From: Brevundimonas diminuta 3F5N
Lineage (GTDB): Bacteria; Pseudomonadota; Alphaproteobacteria; Caulobacterales; Caulobacteraceae
NCBI RefSeq assembly: GCF_900163625.1
Contig: NZ_FUIE01000083.1
Span: forward strand, 1-37,815
DNA length: 37,815 nucleotides
Reading direction: 5' to 3'
Part shown: piece after piece, positions 9,201 through 16,094 of the stretch
Layout: each line of letters begins with the position of its first letter
Position numbering within the stretch: position 1 is the first letter of the stretch
The notes under the pieces: model-generated
What the model was told of the DNA's origin: nothing
The model's input: the letters and a program-made list of their open reading frames with translations, nothing else
Databases searched by the model: none
Made by a program: the position numbers and the translations under genes

Positions 9201-9456
9201 TGGACGCCTGGGAGCTCATGTAGAGCATGTTCTCGACGCCGTTGATGGCCTGCTCGAGGGGCGCGGCCACGGTCTCGGCGACGACGTCAGGGCTGGCCCC
9301 CGGATAGGCGGCGGTCACCTGAACCATGGGCGGAGTCACGGCGGGGTATTCGCTGAGCGGCAGGCGCAGCAGGGCGAGCCCGCCGGCGATCAGCATCAGC
9401 ACGGAAAGCACGACCGCGAAGATCGGGCGGTCGATGAAAAAGCGAGGAAACTTCAT
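6283..9456 (-). CDS. RND inner-membrane efflux pump, HAE1 family
   Basis: A 1057-residue proton-driven pump subunit, the normal length for AcrB/MexB relatives. It starts MKFPRFFIDRPIFA, the standard first transmembrane helix. SIGIVVDDAIVVVENVERH carries the paired Asp residues of the proton relay in TM4, and GLAAKNAILIVEFA marks TM10. The sequence is of the hydrophobic-compound (HAE1) type rather than the CzcA metal type, so drugs, dyes or detergents are the family expectation. Its start overlaps the adaptor stop by four bases (ATGA, 9453-9456), showing translational coupling. The operon promoter carries a CueR-like box, which raises the possibility of metal-triggered expression. Confidence 0.95.
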   Translation of the reverse strand: MKFPRFFIDRPIFAVVLSVLMLIAGGLALLRLPLSEYPAVTPPMVQVTAAYPGASPDVVAETVAAPLEQAINGVENMLYMSSQASSDGRMSISISFKQGTDPDLAQIQVQNRVARALPRLPPEVQQMGVVTDKTSPDVLMVVHMRATDKRYDPLHVSNYAALNVRDELARLPGVANVLISGVGEYAMRVWLDPAKVAAMGLTASDVVAAIREQNVQVAAGSVGQQPDARSAYQISVNALGRLTTVEQFGDIVVKAGADGQTVKLSDVARIELGSDAYTMRSLLNGQPAVAMQILQSPGANALDGSKAVRATMERLKTDFPEGLTYEIAYDPTIFVRASLKSVAVTLLEATLLVVLVVVLFLQSWRASIIPLVAVPISLVGTLAMMHLFGFSLNTLSLFGLVLSIGIVVDDAIVVVENVERHIALGKSPKEAARAAMDEVTGPILAITAVLAAVFIPSAFLSGLQGEFYRQFALTIAISTILSAINSLTLSPALAAVLLRPHHGDAKRDRLTRLIDRLFGGFFSRFNRFFDRSSERYVWSVRRAVRASGVVGILYLGFLGLTWLGFHQVPAGFLPMQDKYFLVGVAQLPTGASLDRTEAVVKRMSDTAMAEPGVESVVAFPGLSPNGGANLPNSALMFIMLDDFDERTTPELSANAIAGKLMGKFNQIPDGFVGVFPPPPVPGLGALGGFKLQIEDRAGLGYQALAQAQGAVMAKAMQAPELAGMLASFQTNAPQVQVNVDRIKAKAQGVALSAVFETMQINLGSIYVNDFNRFGRTYRVMVQADAPFREQAEDIGQLKVRNDAGEMIPLSALVTVTRSTGPDRVMHYNGYPSADISGSPAPGYSSGQATAAIEKILEETLPPGMTYEWTDLTFQEKQGGNTAMFVFPLAVLLAFLILAAQYNSWSLPLAVLLIAPMALLSAIVGVWLSGGDNNIFTQIGFVVLVGLAAKNAILIVEFARAREDEGVDPFNAVLEAARLRLRPILMTSLAFIAGVVPLVLASGAGAEMRQAMGVAVFAGMIGVTIFGLILTPVFYVAVRRFATRGKARAVSASAPAPD

Positions 9457-10661
9457 CGCGCCGCCTCCGCTGCGGGCGTCGCCGCGCTTGCGGTCGGCGC
9501 AGCGGCTGCGGCGGGGGGCTGCATGGACGTGCGCTGCGGCGTGACCTGCATGCCGGGCCGCACCAACCCCTTGATGACGATCGTCTCACCGGACTGCAGC
9601 CCGCTCTCCACCACGCGGAGCCCGTCCACGATCCGGCCAAGGGTGACCGGGCGATACTCGACCTTGTTCCCTGCCCCTAGGATCAGGACATAGGTCTGGC
9701 CCTGGTCCGTGCCGACGGCCTGGTCGTCGATCAGCACCGCCTGACGCGGGGCGGCGGTGTCCAGTCGGATCCGCGCGAACAGGCCCGGCGCCAGCCGCCC
9801 ATCGGGGTTGGCGATCACGGCGCGCGCTCGCACCGTACCCGTACCGCGATTGATCTGCGCCCCGATGAAGTCGAGCATGCCCGTATGGGGATAGCCCTCT
9901 TCGTTCATCAGACCGATACGCACCGGCAGCTTCGCCGTCGTACGCCCGGCGCTGTCCGGGCGAGCCCGGGCGACGAAGTCCAGATAGGTCGCTTCGTCGA
10001 TATCGAAATAGACCTGAAGCGGGTCGACCGAGACAATCGTCGTCAGCACGGTCACGCCCGCCGTCGCCACATTGCCCTGGGTCGTCATAATGCGGTCGAC
10101 ACGACCGCTGATGGGCGCCGTGACACGGGCGTACGAGAGGTCCAGACGCGCCGCGTTCACGGCTGCGCGGGCCGCCTGGACCTGCGCCTGCCGTTCACGT
10201 TGCGTCGATCGGGCCGTCTCCAAGGTTCGCGCCGAGACGGCGCCATTGGGCGCCAAGCGTTCCGCGCGGACGAGATCCGCTTCGGCCTGGATCAACTGGA
10301 CCTCTGCCTGCCGAAGTTGGGCCTGGGCGGCGTCGAGCGCGACCTGGAATGGTCGGGGATCCAACTGGAACAACAGCTGCCCACGACGCACGAATCCGCC
10401 CTCGGGTACGCTCACGCTCTGAATCGGCCCACCGACCTGAGGCCTCAGTTCCACTGTTTCCGGTGACGCCAGGCTGCCGGTGAAATCGGCTACCGGGGCG
10501 ATTTCGCGGGTGACGGCCTGGGCGACCGGCACCGTCGGCGCTCCCGGCGCGGCGGCGGCAGCTGCGCCCTGACCTGGCTTCTCCTGGGCTACGTAAATCA
10601 GGCCGCCGCCAACCAGCAGGCCGCCTGCGACGACCACCGCTGCCTTCTTCGATATTCGCAT
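9453..10661 (-). CDS. RND periplasmic adaptor (membrane fusion protein)
   Basis: A 402-residue adaptor that links the inner-membrane pump to the outer channel. It has an N-terminal membrane segment (about residues 6-25), a lipoyl half-motif around PEGGFVRRGQLLFQLD, an Ala/Gln/Glu-rich coiled-coil hairpin, the second lipoyl half LSYARVTAPISGRVDR, and beta-barrel and membrane-proximal domains to the end. The reading frame is open to 10919, but that start would include the terminator of the upstream gene (10851-10893) and the promoter at 10738-10759. ATG 10661 (MRISKKAAVVVAGG) gives a normal signal sequence. It is the first gene of the operon. Confidence 0.92.
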   Translation of the reverse strand: MRISKKAAVVVAGGLLVGGGLIYVAQEKPGQGAAAAAAPGAPTVPVAQAVTREIAPVADFTGSLASPETVELRPQVGGPIQSVSVPEGGFVRRGQLLFQLDPRPFQVALDAAQAQLRQAEVQLIQAEADLVRAERLAPNGAVSARTLETARSTQRERQAQVQAARAAVNAARLDLSYARVTAPISGRVDRIMTTQGNVATAGVTVLTTIVSVDPLQVYFDIDEATYLDFVARARPDSAGRTTAKLPVRIGLMNEEGYPHTGMLDFIGAQINRGTGTVRARAVIANPDGRLAPGLFARIRLDTAAPRQAVLIDDQAVGTDQGQTYVLILGAGNKVEYRPVTLGRIVDGLRVVESGLQSGETIVIKGLVRPGMQVTPQRTSMQPPAAAAAPTASAATPAAEAAR

Positions 10662-10737
10662 TCGTTCCGATCCCGAGGAGGCCGCAAAATCCGGCCCAAT
10701 GCCGGGGGGCGCTCCTGCTGATCCGCGTTTGGTGCCG

Positions 10738-10759
10738 GCTACAACCCTTGTAAGGTCAA
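10738..10759 (-). promoter_or_regulatory. CueR-like promoter of the RND operon
   Basis: On the minus strand TTGACC (10759 to 10754), eight bases, then GTTGTAGC. Register and first bases match the four other boxes, but the right half is degenerate (GTTGTAGC for GTTGGAAG). It lies about 75 bases before the adaptor start and downstream of the CDF terminator, so it is the only visible promoter for this operon. Confidence 0.5.
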
Positions 10760-10850
10760 GCCTGCCCTGGGCCCGTTTTTCGATCGGCGTCGGCGTCGGT
10801 TTACCCGCGACGAGACCGGCTTGAAGCGACCTGAGCGATGGCCGCACGCT

Positions 10851-10893
10851 AAAGAAAAACCCCGCGGTCGGCCTGCTCGGCCTACCCGGGGTT
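10851..10893 (-). terminator. rho-independent terminator of the CDF gene
   Basis: Read leftward: AACCCC (10893 to 10888), an inner GGCC-rich pairing, GGGGTT (10863 to 10858), then TTTCTTT. GC stem plus T-run make a standard terminator, about 65 bases after the CDF stop. Confidence 0.8.
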
Positions 10894-10959
10894 CGACGCC
10901 AAGCGTCAATCAGCGGCAACTGTTACGGCCGACGGAAAGCGCCGACTCCGTACGTCGGG

Positions 10960-11991
10960 TCAGTGACCCGGCGATCCGCACGCACCTGGCCCATGGTCTT
11001 CGTGCCCATGATCGGCATGCGGCGGATGACCGGACGGCGCAGGTTCGGACGAGAGACTGCAAGCGACGCTCCCTTCGTTCCAGTCCACCGCGATCGTCGG
11101 ATGCTCTATGTTGAACTCGGCCTTCAACAGCCGCTCCACCGCCTGCACCACGGTCCGCGCATCCTCATCCGCCGCAGGTCGTACATGAAGGGTCGCCAGC
11201 GTGCGTCCCGACGTGATGGACCAGACGTGGACGTGGCTGATGTCGGCGACGCCTGGAACCACCTCCTTCGCGCGCTTAATGATCGCCTCCGGCGCCGCGT
11301 CGTCAGGCGCTCCTTCCAGCAGGATATGCAAGGACTTGCCGAGCAGTTTCCAGGCGCTGCCGAGGATAAGCAGGGACACGACCACCGACAGGATCGGGTC
11401 GATAGGCGTCCAGCCGGTAAGCGAGATGATGATGGCTGCAGCGACCGCGCCGACCGATCCCAGAAGATCGCCCATCACATGCAGGGCCGCGCCTTTGATG
11501 TTGACGTGTTCGGCGTCCCCACGGGTCAGGATCCAGAAGACCAGGACATTGACCAGCAGTCCTGCGACAGCGACGGCCAGCATCGGCCCGGCCAGAACCA
11601 CTGAAGGCTCCTGAAAGCGCTGCCAGGCCTCGTAGACGATCCAGGCGACAATGGCGAAAAGCGTAATGGCGTTGATGAAGCCGGCGACCACTTCGAAGCG
11701 GAGGTAGCCGAAGGTCCGCCGGGAATCGGCCAAGCGCCGGCCGAAGCGGAAGGCCAGATAGGCCAGGCCGAGCGCAGCTGCATCGGTCAGCATATGACCG
11801 GCGTCCGCCAGCAGCGCCAAAGAGCCCGAGATCAGCCCGCCAACGACCTCGACGATCATGAAGGTGAATATCAGGGCAAAGGACAGAAGGACCTTGCGCT
11901 CATTGTCCCGGGTGACGGTCGGCGTGTGATCATGATCGTGGCCCGAGTGATCATGACCCACGTGGCCATGACCCTGATGTGCGTGCGACAT
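10960..11991 (-). CDS. CDF-family zinc/cadmium/cobalt exporter, His-rich ends
   Basis: A 343-residue cation diffusion facilitator that exchanges Zn(II)-type ions for protons at the inner membrane. The N-terminus is His-rich (HAHQGHGHVGHDHSGHDHDH, residues 3-22) and so is the C-terminus. Six membrane segments follow; the transport site shows DAGHMLTD (H66, D70) in TM2 and HVMGDLLGS in TM5. The cytoplasmic C-terminal domain includes HVHVWSITSG. The start at 11991 is preferred over 12039, because the longer form would translate through the operator palindrome. That 12-2-12-like operator (12018-12045) points to control by an ArsR/SmtB repressor, plausibly the gene at 4151-4495. The gene is close to CzcD/ZitB. 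Confidence 0.92.
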   Translation of the reverse strand: MSHAHQGHGHVGHDHSGHDHDHTPTVTRDNERKVLLSFALIFTFMIVEVVGGLISGSLALLADAGHMLTDAAALGLAYLAFRFGRRLADSRRTFGYLRFEVVAGFINAITLFAIVAWIVYEAWQRFQEPSVVLAGPMLAVAVAGLLVNVLVFWILTRGDAEHVNIKGAALHVMGDLLGSVGAVAAAIIISLTGWTPIDPILSVVVSLLILGSAWKLLGKSLHILLEGAPDDAAPEAIIKRAKEVVPGVADISHVHVWSITSGRTLATLHVRPAADEDARTVVQAVERLLKAEFNIEHPTIAVDWNEGSVACSLSSEPAPSGHPPHADHGHEDHGPGACGSPGH

Positions 11992-12017
11992 GGAATGCCC
12001 TGGAGAAGGAATAAAAC

Positions 12018-12045
12018 TGACACATGAATATCTATTCATGTGTCA
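12018..12045 (-). promoter_or_regulatory. 28-bp perfect palindromic operator before the CDF gene
   Basis: TGACACATGAATA (12018-12030), TC, then TATTCATGTGTCA (12033-12045): two 13-base arms with no mismatch. ArsR/SmtB repressors bind 12-2-12 dyads containing TGAA/TTCA. It lies 27 bases before the CDF start codon. Confidence 0.8.
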
Positions 12046-12081
12046 TCTGTCAAACCGATCTGAGCCTCCCTGCCCTGGCGC

Positions 12082-12483
12082 TCAACCCGTCGACGTTTCG
12101 CGCGTCCGCTGCATGAAGACAGTGGTGGTGATGAGGATCAAGGCCAGGTTGGTCGCCACATGCCCCCACTCGAAATAGACGACATGGATCACCAACATTG
12201 CCGTCTCCAGCGCCAGCATCACCATCGCCGCCAAAACAAGCACGGGACGTCCCAAAGACCGGGAGAACAGGGGCGCCAGCACCGAGATAGCCAACAAAAC
12301 CTCCGCCGCCCCGAGGGCGCGGACCATTTCCAACGAAGCATGGGCAGGCCATGACAGAAGTATGACCAGCATGTTCATGGGCTCGGTCAGCTTGGCGTAA
12401 CCGGCGGCCAGGAAGAACATCGCTAGCCAGCCCTGCAGGGTCCACAGTGCAAGGTTTCGGTAGTTAGCGGGCCACTGGGTCAT
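12082..12483 (-). CDS. DoxX-like four-helix membrane protein
   Basis: A 133-residue integral membrane protein with about four hydrophobic segments and the early motif AAGYAKLTEP typical of DoxX-like proteins. Its start overlaps the stop of the MFS gene by four bases (ATGA, 12480-12483), so the two are translated together from the CueR-type promoter at 13913-13934. DoxX-family members have been linked to redox or thiol chemistry and to terminal oxidase accessory roles; nothing in this sequence fixes the function. Coupling to a copper-type transporter suggests a role in copper handling or membrane redox stress. Confidence 0.75.
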   Translation of the reverse strand: MTQWPANYRNLALWTLQGWLAMFFLAAGYAKLTEPMNMLVILLSWPAHASLEMVRALGAAEVLLAISVLAPLFSRSLGRPVLVLAAMVMLALETAMLVIHVVYFEWGHVATNLALILITTTVFMQRTRETSTG

Positions 12484-13694
12484 GCCCCTTCAGCCCCTGC
12501 ATTGCGACGTCGCGCCGAGAACCAGACCGTGGCGAGGCCCGCGACCAACAGCGCCGGGAAGGCGATGATATTGACGACCGCCCAACCCTGGCCGGTCTGG
12601 ACCGCGCCGGCCGCCAGGGTCGCCACCGCTGTCGCGCCGAACACGAGAAGCTCGTTGGCGGCCTGGGTCCGGGCGCGCTCTGCGGGCGAATAGGCCTCGG
12701 TCAGGAGCGTCGTTCCCCCAATGAACAGGAAGTTCCAACCGATCCCGAGGAGCAACAACGACGCCTGGAACCCTGGAAGGGCCGAACCGCTAAGAGCGAT
12801 CGCAAGGCTTGCGACCGACAGGAGGACGCCGGCGACCAAAATGCGTCGCACGCCGAAGCGGGCGATCAACCCGCCCGTGAAGAAGGATGGCGCAAACATG
12901 CCGATGAGATGCCAACGCGTGACGCCTGCAGCCGCATCGACCCCGTAGCCCGCTGCGACCACGGCGAGCGGAGAAGCGGTCATCACAAAGCTCATCACGA
13001 CATAGGCCAGGGCGGCGTTGAGCGCCGCGACGAGAAAGACGGGCTGGCGCATGATCGTCAGCAGCGGACGACCGCCCGCGTCCGCCTGCGTCTCAACCAC
13101 GGGCGACGGCGCCCGCAAGGCCGCCAGTAGAGCGATCGAGAGGAGCGCGAGCAGAGCGGCGGCAATATAGGCGCCCATATAGTCCGTGGCCGGCGCCAGC
13201 GTGCGGGTGCGCGCGGCGATCTCGGGGCCGATCAGGGCGGCGGCGACGCCGCCGGCCAGGACCCAGGAGACGGCCCTGGACCGGAAGTCCGGCGCGGCGA
13301 GATCCGCGGCGGCGAAACGGTAGTACATGGCCGAAGCCTGAAAGGCCCCCATCAAGGCGTTGCCGAGACAGAACAGAACGAAGTCGTCGCCGGCGATCCC
13401 CCAGGCCGCCAGGCCTGCGCCCGCAGCGCCGGCGAAGGCGCCGATCTGGAACCCGGCGCGACGACCGATCCGCGCCATCAGGAGCGACGCGGGAATGGTC
13501 GTGACGGCGGTGACCACGGTGATGAGCGCGACAGGCAGGGTCGCCAGACTCGGGGTCGGCGCGAGCGTCGCGCCGACCAGCCCCGAAAAGGTGAAGATCA
13601 CTGAGACCGCAGACAGGTACAGGGCCTGGGCGACGCCAAGGATCAGAACCGGCCGACGTGCTTCATCAAACATCCACATGCTCTTGCCGATCAT
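12480..13694 (-). CDS. MFS transporter with CcoA-type copper motifs
   Basis: A 404-residue, twelve-helix major facilitator. Residues M234-SFV-M238 and H262-LIG-M266 reproduce both motifs reported as essential in the Rhodobacter capsulatus copper importer CcoA (MxxxM and HxxxM, 28 residues apart). The spacing here is also 28 and the residue numbers differ by only one. This places it in the CcoA-like (CalT) group; the overall assignment is by motif, not by alignment. Start 13694 overlaps the stop of a small upstream frame (ATGA); MWMFDEA at 13679 is an alternative. It is coupled to the DoxX-like gene. A copper importer behind a copper-activated promoter would be unexpected, so direction of transport is open. 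Confidence 0.8.
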   Translation of the reverse strand: MIGKSMWMFDEARRPVLILGVAQALYLSAVSVIFTFSGLVGATLAPTPSLATLPVALITVVTAVTTIPASLLMARIGRRAGFQIGAFAGAAGAGLAAWGIAGDDFVLFCLGNALMGAFQASAMYYRFAAADLAAPDFRSRAVSWVLAGGVAAALIGPEIAARTRTLAPATDYMGAYIAAALLALLSIALLAALRAPSPVVETQADAGGRPLLTIMRQPVFLVAALNAALAYVVMSFVMTASPLAVVAAGYGVDAAAGVTRWHLIGMFAPSFFTGGLIARFGVRRILVAGVLLSVASLAIALSGSALPGFQASLLLLGIGWNFLFIGGTTLLTEAYSPAERARTQAANELLVFGATAVATLAAGAVQTGQGWAVVNIIAFPALLVAGLATVWFSARRRNAGAEGA

Positions 13695-13873
13695 GTCCGT
13701 GACGCCGTCGGTGCGCCGCGTCCAGGCAGGGAGGGTGCGACAGCCGCCCCGCGCGCTGGTTCAACAAGGCCGCCGCCTGACGCAGACGTCGAGCGCTCGA
13801 TGCAAACAGGAACGGAAGCGCCTAGCGGTGAAAACCCGTCGGCCTTTGGCCGTAGGGCGACGAAGGAGGCCAT
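13691..13873 (-). CDS. small leader-type ORF coupled to the MFS gene
   Basis: A 60-codon frame starting MASFVALRPKADG and ending in a TGA that overlaps the MFS start (ATGA, 13691-13694). It has AAGGGAG eight bases before its ATG, while the MFS start itself has no clear ribosome binding site. It sits between the CueR-type promoter and the transporter, so ribosomes would reach the MFS start through it. No domain is recognised; one Cys and many Pro/Gly are present. It could be a translational leader, a small peptide, or a chance frame. Confidence 0.4.
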   Translation of the reverse strand: MASFVALRPKADGFSPLGASVPVCIERSTSASGGGLVEPARGAAVAPSLPGRGAPTASRT

Positions 13874-13912
13874 TGGAACCACTCCCTTTATGACATCCAA
13901 AGAGAAATGGAG

Positions 13913-13934
13913 TTTCCAACCCTAGGCAGGTCAA
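13913..13934 (-). promoter_or_regulatory. CueR-type promoter of the MFS-DoxX operon
   Basis: On the minus strand TTGACC (13934 to 13929), eight bases, then GTTGGAAA (13920 to 13913). Same layout as the copA box, about 40 bases before the small leader frame. Confidence 0.65.
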
Positions 13935-14484
13935 TCCCTCCCCTGCCTCCATTTAGCGCCGCCGCAAACGCGCCCTTCCGAACGGCGAACAACAGCCCGC
14001 GAAGAACGTTTCACCGATAGGACCAGACACGGTCATTCAACGGCTAAGATCCTCCTTCAGCGTGTAAAGTATTAGCGACAAATGCGCCGATGCGCTGGTG
14101 ACCAGCGTTGTGGACACCAGAGTCCCAGCCAGAGGAATCGATGAAGGCCGCACCTACGCTCGAAGGCGACCTTTCCCAGGGCCCGGATAGGTTCAGAGAT
14201 ATATCCAAGGTCGTTATGACCGAAAGATAGCGCCAAAATTCCGCCAATGGGCGATTGCAACTCAGTTCACGTTTGTGACGCAGCCCGAAAGTGGAAGCCC
14301 CGCAACGCGTCAGACCTGCGCGTTTGGAGTTGAGCGACGCCTTGCCCGAAAGCGGACCTCGGCAACCGCCGCAATGAGTCAAAAGCCGCTATTCAATCGA
14401 ACAATTGTGCAGGATGAATATCTAGCGCTTCCGCCAACTTCACCAAGAAGGGGATCATCCGCACTTCTGCTGGCGGCGTGGTAG
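13935..14484. other. 550-base stretch without a supported gene
   Basis: A minus-strand frame of 112 codons (14044-14382) exists, but its N-terminal half lies in a dispersed repeat and it has no ribosome binding site. Its last 37 codons (VGAAFIDSSGWDSG and on) look mildly protein-like and could be a relic. Otherwise only the repeat copy at 14349-14388 is recognised. Confidence 0.5.
14349..14388 (-). repeat. dispersed intergenic repeat, copy 1
   Basis: On the minus strand TGACTCATTGCGG is followed 24 bases after its start by GGTCCGCT. The same pair of words at the same spacing recurs at 17209, 25334 and 34754. Confidence 0.55.
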
Positions 14485-14898
14485 GACCACCCCCGCCGCC
14501 ACGACATCGCCTACCGCAGTGCTTCGGGGCAACTTCAGGCGTCGCACGACCACATCCAGCGGCGTCTGCGCCAGACCATCTCTACCCTAGGTCGAACCAT
14601 GCTGGAGACGACGACCATCGATCCTGGCACGGCGCATGGCGGCGCGATCTTGGCCGAACAGATCGTCATCCCCGACGGCATGGTCCGCGACATGGTGATC
14701 GAAGTGCGCTTCGACGGCTTCCCGCACCGGTTCCGGCTGAACCTGGCCCCGTCAGGCACCTATGCCCTGACGCCGGTCGACATCCCAGCCGTCCCGGCCC
14801 AGGTCACGCAGGAGTTGATGCGCACCCGCGAGACCTGGCACTGGACCGACGGCCCGCCGCCGCCGGCGATCTTCAAGGGCATGCCGGTGATCGAATAA
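14485..14898 (+). pseudogene. 5'-truncated gene of unknown function
   Basis: The frame is open from a TAG at 14482 to the stop at 14898. The first ATG is at 14599 (MLETTTIDPGT), but the 38 codons before it keep GC-rich third positions and read like protein (HDIAYRSASGQLQASHDHIQ), so the true start was probably lost upstream. From 14599 it would be a 99-residue protein with a beta-rich middle (IEVRFDGFPHRFRLNLAP) and a Pro-rich tail. No family is recognised. It is tail to tail with a serine recombinase fragment 22 bases away, and the pair may have arrived on the same element. Confidence 0.5.
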
Positions 14899-14920
14899 AC
14901 GGCCGACGGATGACGGCCGC

Positions 14921-15763
14921 TCAACTGCTGTTTCTACCGATGAGCACGACGCCGGCATCGGGCTCTGAAAGACGAATGACGCCGATCGATCCCGACGCCG
15001 AGACGCCGTCAATCGGCTCTGGCGCCAGAAGACTTTGCTCGTAGCGCTCTCGCCATTCGGCATCGGAGATGCTGCGGTCGCTCCAGACCCATCCGTGCGT
15101 GCCCCCCAGCCGAATCGCTCTCGCCCATTTATCGCGACGCAGTTGCGCTAGTGCGATCCGTGCGCGTGTTTCATCAACGTCCGCTTCCGCTGCATCGACC
15201 GGACGTCCCCGGTCATTCATCGCCTGGATCATTTCCTGATAAAAAACAGGTCGATCCGCATCATCCATCAGCCTGCCGATGCACGCGACATCCTCCCAGA
15301 GCCCTTCCTGCTCGATCGACAGACTGCGATCCAGGATGACCTCGAAGCGGAAGGTGGCGATCGGAAGATCATGCATGTCCTCGGCACCACGGTCATGCAT
15401 GATCTTCCGATTAAGCATGGCGCGATCAACAAGGCGGCTGACTTCACCTTCGATCTGGACGCGCACAGCCCCCGCACCCCGACCATCCGGCCGTTTCCCT
15501 TCCGGATCATAGGGCGTGACCGTCACCTGGGTGATCAAACTCCGGATAATGTCTCGTGCTCGAGCGGCATCACGCTCTGGACCATTCAACGCGTCGCCCA
15601 GGTTATCCAGAAGCGTCCCAACTCGCGCGACGAGATTACCGGGGGTCAGGTCGGTCACCGCCCTGGCGGGTCCGGCGCGAACGTCTCGGGCGAGCCGCTC
15701 CTTTTCCGCACCCAGCGTATTCAGATTGTCGTTGATGAGATTGGCGGCAAAGCCGGACGCCCC
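14921..15763 (-). pseudogene. large serine recombinase, C-terminal fragment
   Basis: About 280 residues of the C-terminal part of a large serine integrase/recombinase remain: a charged helical stretch (LGAEKERLARDVRAG), then ARDIIRSLITQVTVTPYDPEG, typical of the region after the zinc ribbon, and a long tail. The catalytic resolvase domain and recombinase domain are missing. The frame stops exactly at the left end of the IS element. Nine further codons, started by a GTG at 15790, come from the IS and give a fused frame to 15790. The missing N-terminal half is not found on the far side of the IS. The fragment cannot recombine DNA. Confidence 0.75.
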
Positions 15764-15827
15764 TGACGTGCCCCTGAGAATTTCCTCCACGCGGAGCTAG
15801 AGTCCGGCCCTTGAAAGGACGGACGAA

Positions 15828-16094
15828 ATGAAACGAGCGAGATTCACGGAAGAGCAGATCATCGGGATTCTGCGGGAGAACGAGGCCGGCGCCAAAGCGG
15901 GCGAGCTGGCGCGTAAGCACGGGGTGTCTGAGGGCACGATCTACGCCTGGAAAGCCAAGTTCGGCGGGATGAGCGTGTCGGACGCCCAGCGCCTGCGGGC
16001 CCTGGAAGACGAGAATGGCAAGCTGAAGCGGCTTTTGGCCGACGCCATGCTCGACAAGGCGGCGTTGAACGATCTGCTTTCAAAAAAGTGGTAG
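15828..16094 (+). CDS. IS3-family OrfA (helix-turn-helix protein)
   Basis: An 88-residue DNA-binding protein of the IS element, starting MKRARFTEEQIIGIL. The helix-turn-helix spans AGELARKHGVSEGTIYAWKAKFGG, followed by a leucine-zipper-like stretch (RLRALEDENGKLKRLLADAMLD) and the usual ending LNDLLSKKW. The slippery run A AAA AAG at 16082-16088 is in the correct phase for -1 frameshifting into orfB, which would make the OrfAB transposase. Both frames are intact, so the element may be active. Confidence 0.93.
   Translation: MKRARFTEEQIIGILRENEAGAKAGELARKHGVSEGTIYAWKAKFGGMSVSDAQRLRALEDENGKLKRLLADAMLDKAALNDLLSKKW

Noticed and set aside
8194..9693. Plus-strand frame of 499 codons across the RND pump
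   Set aside because: Antisense to well-supported pump and adaptor coding; His/Gln/Arg-rich translation typical of a shadow.
10662..10919. Extended N-terminus of the RND adaptor
   Set aside because: It would include the promoter at 10738-10759 and the terminator of the upstream CDF gene, and would place the signal segment at residue 92.
14044..14382. Minus-strand frame of 112 codons
   Set aside because: Its first half is a dispersed repeat and it lacks a ribosome binding site; only the last 37 codons look even weakly protein-like.
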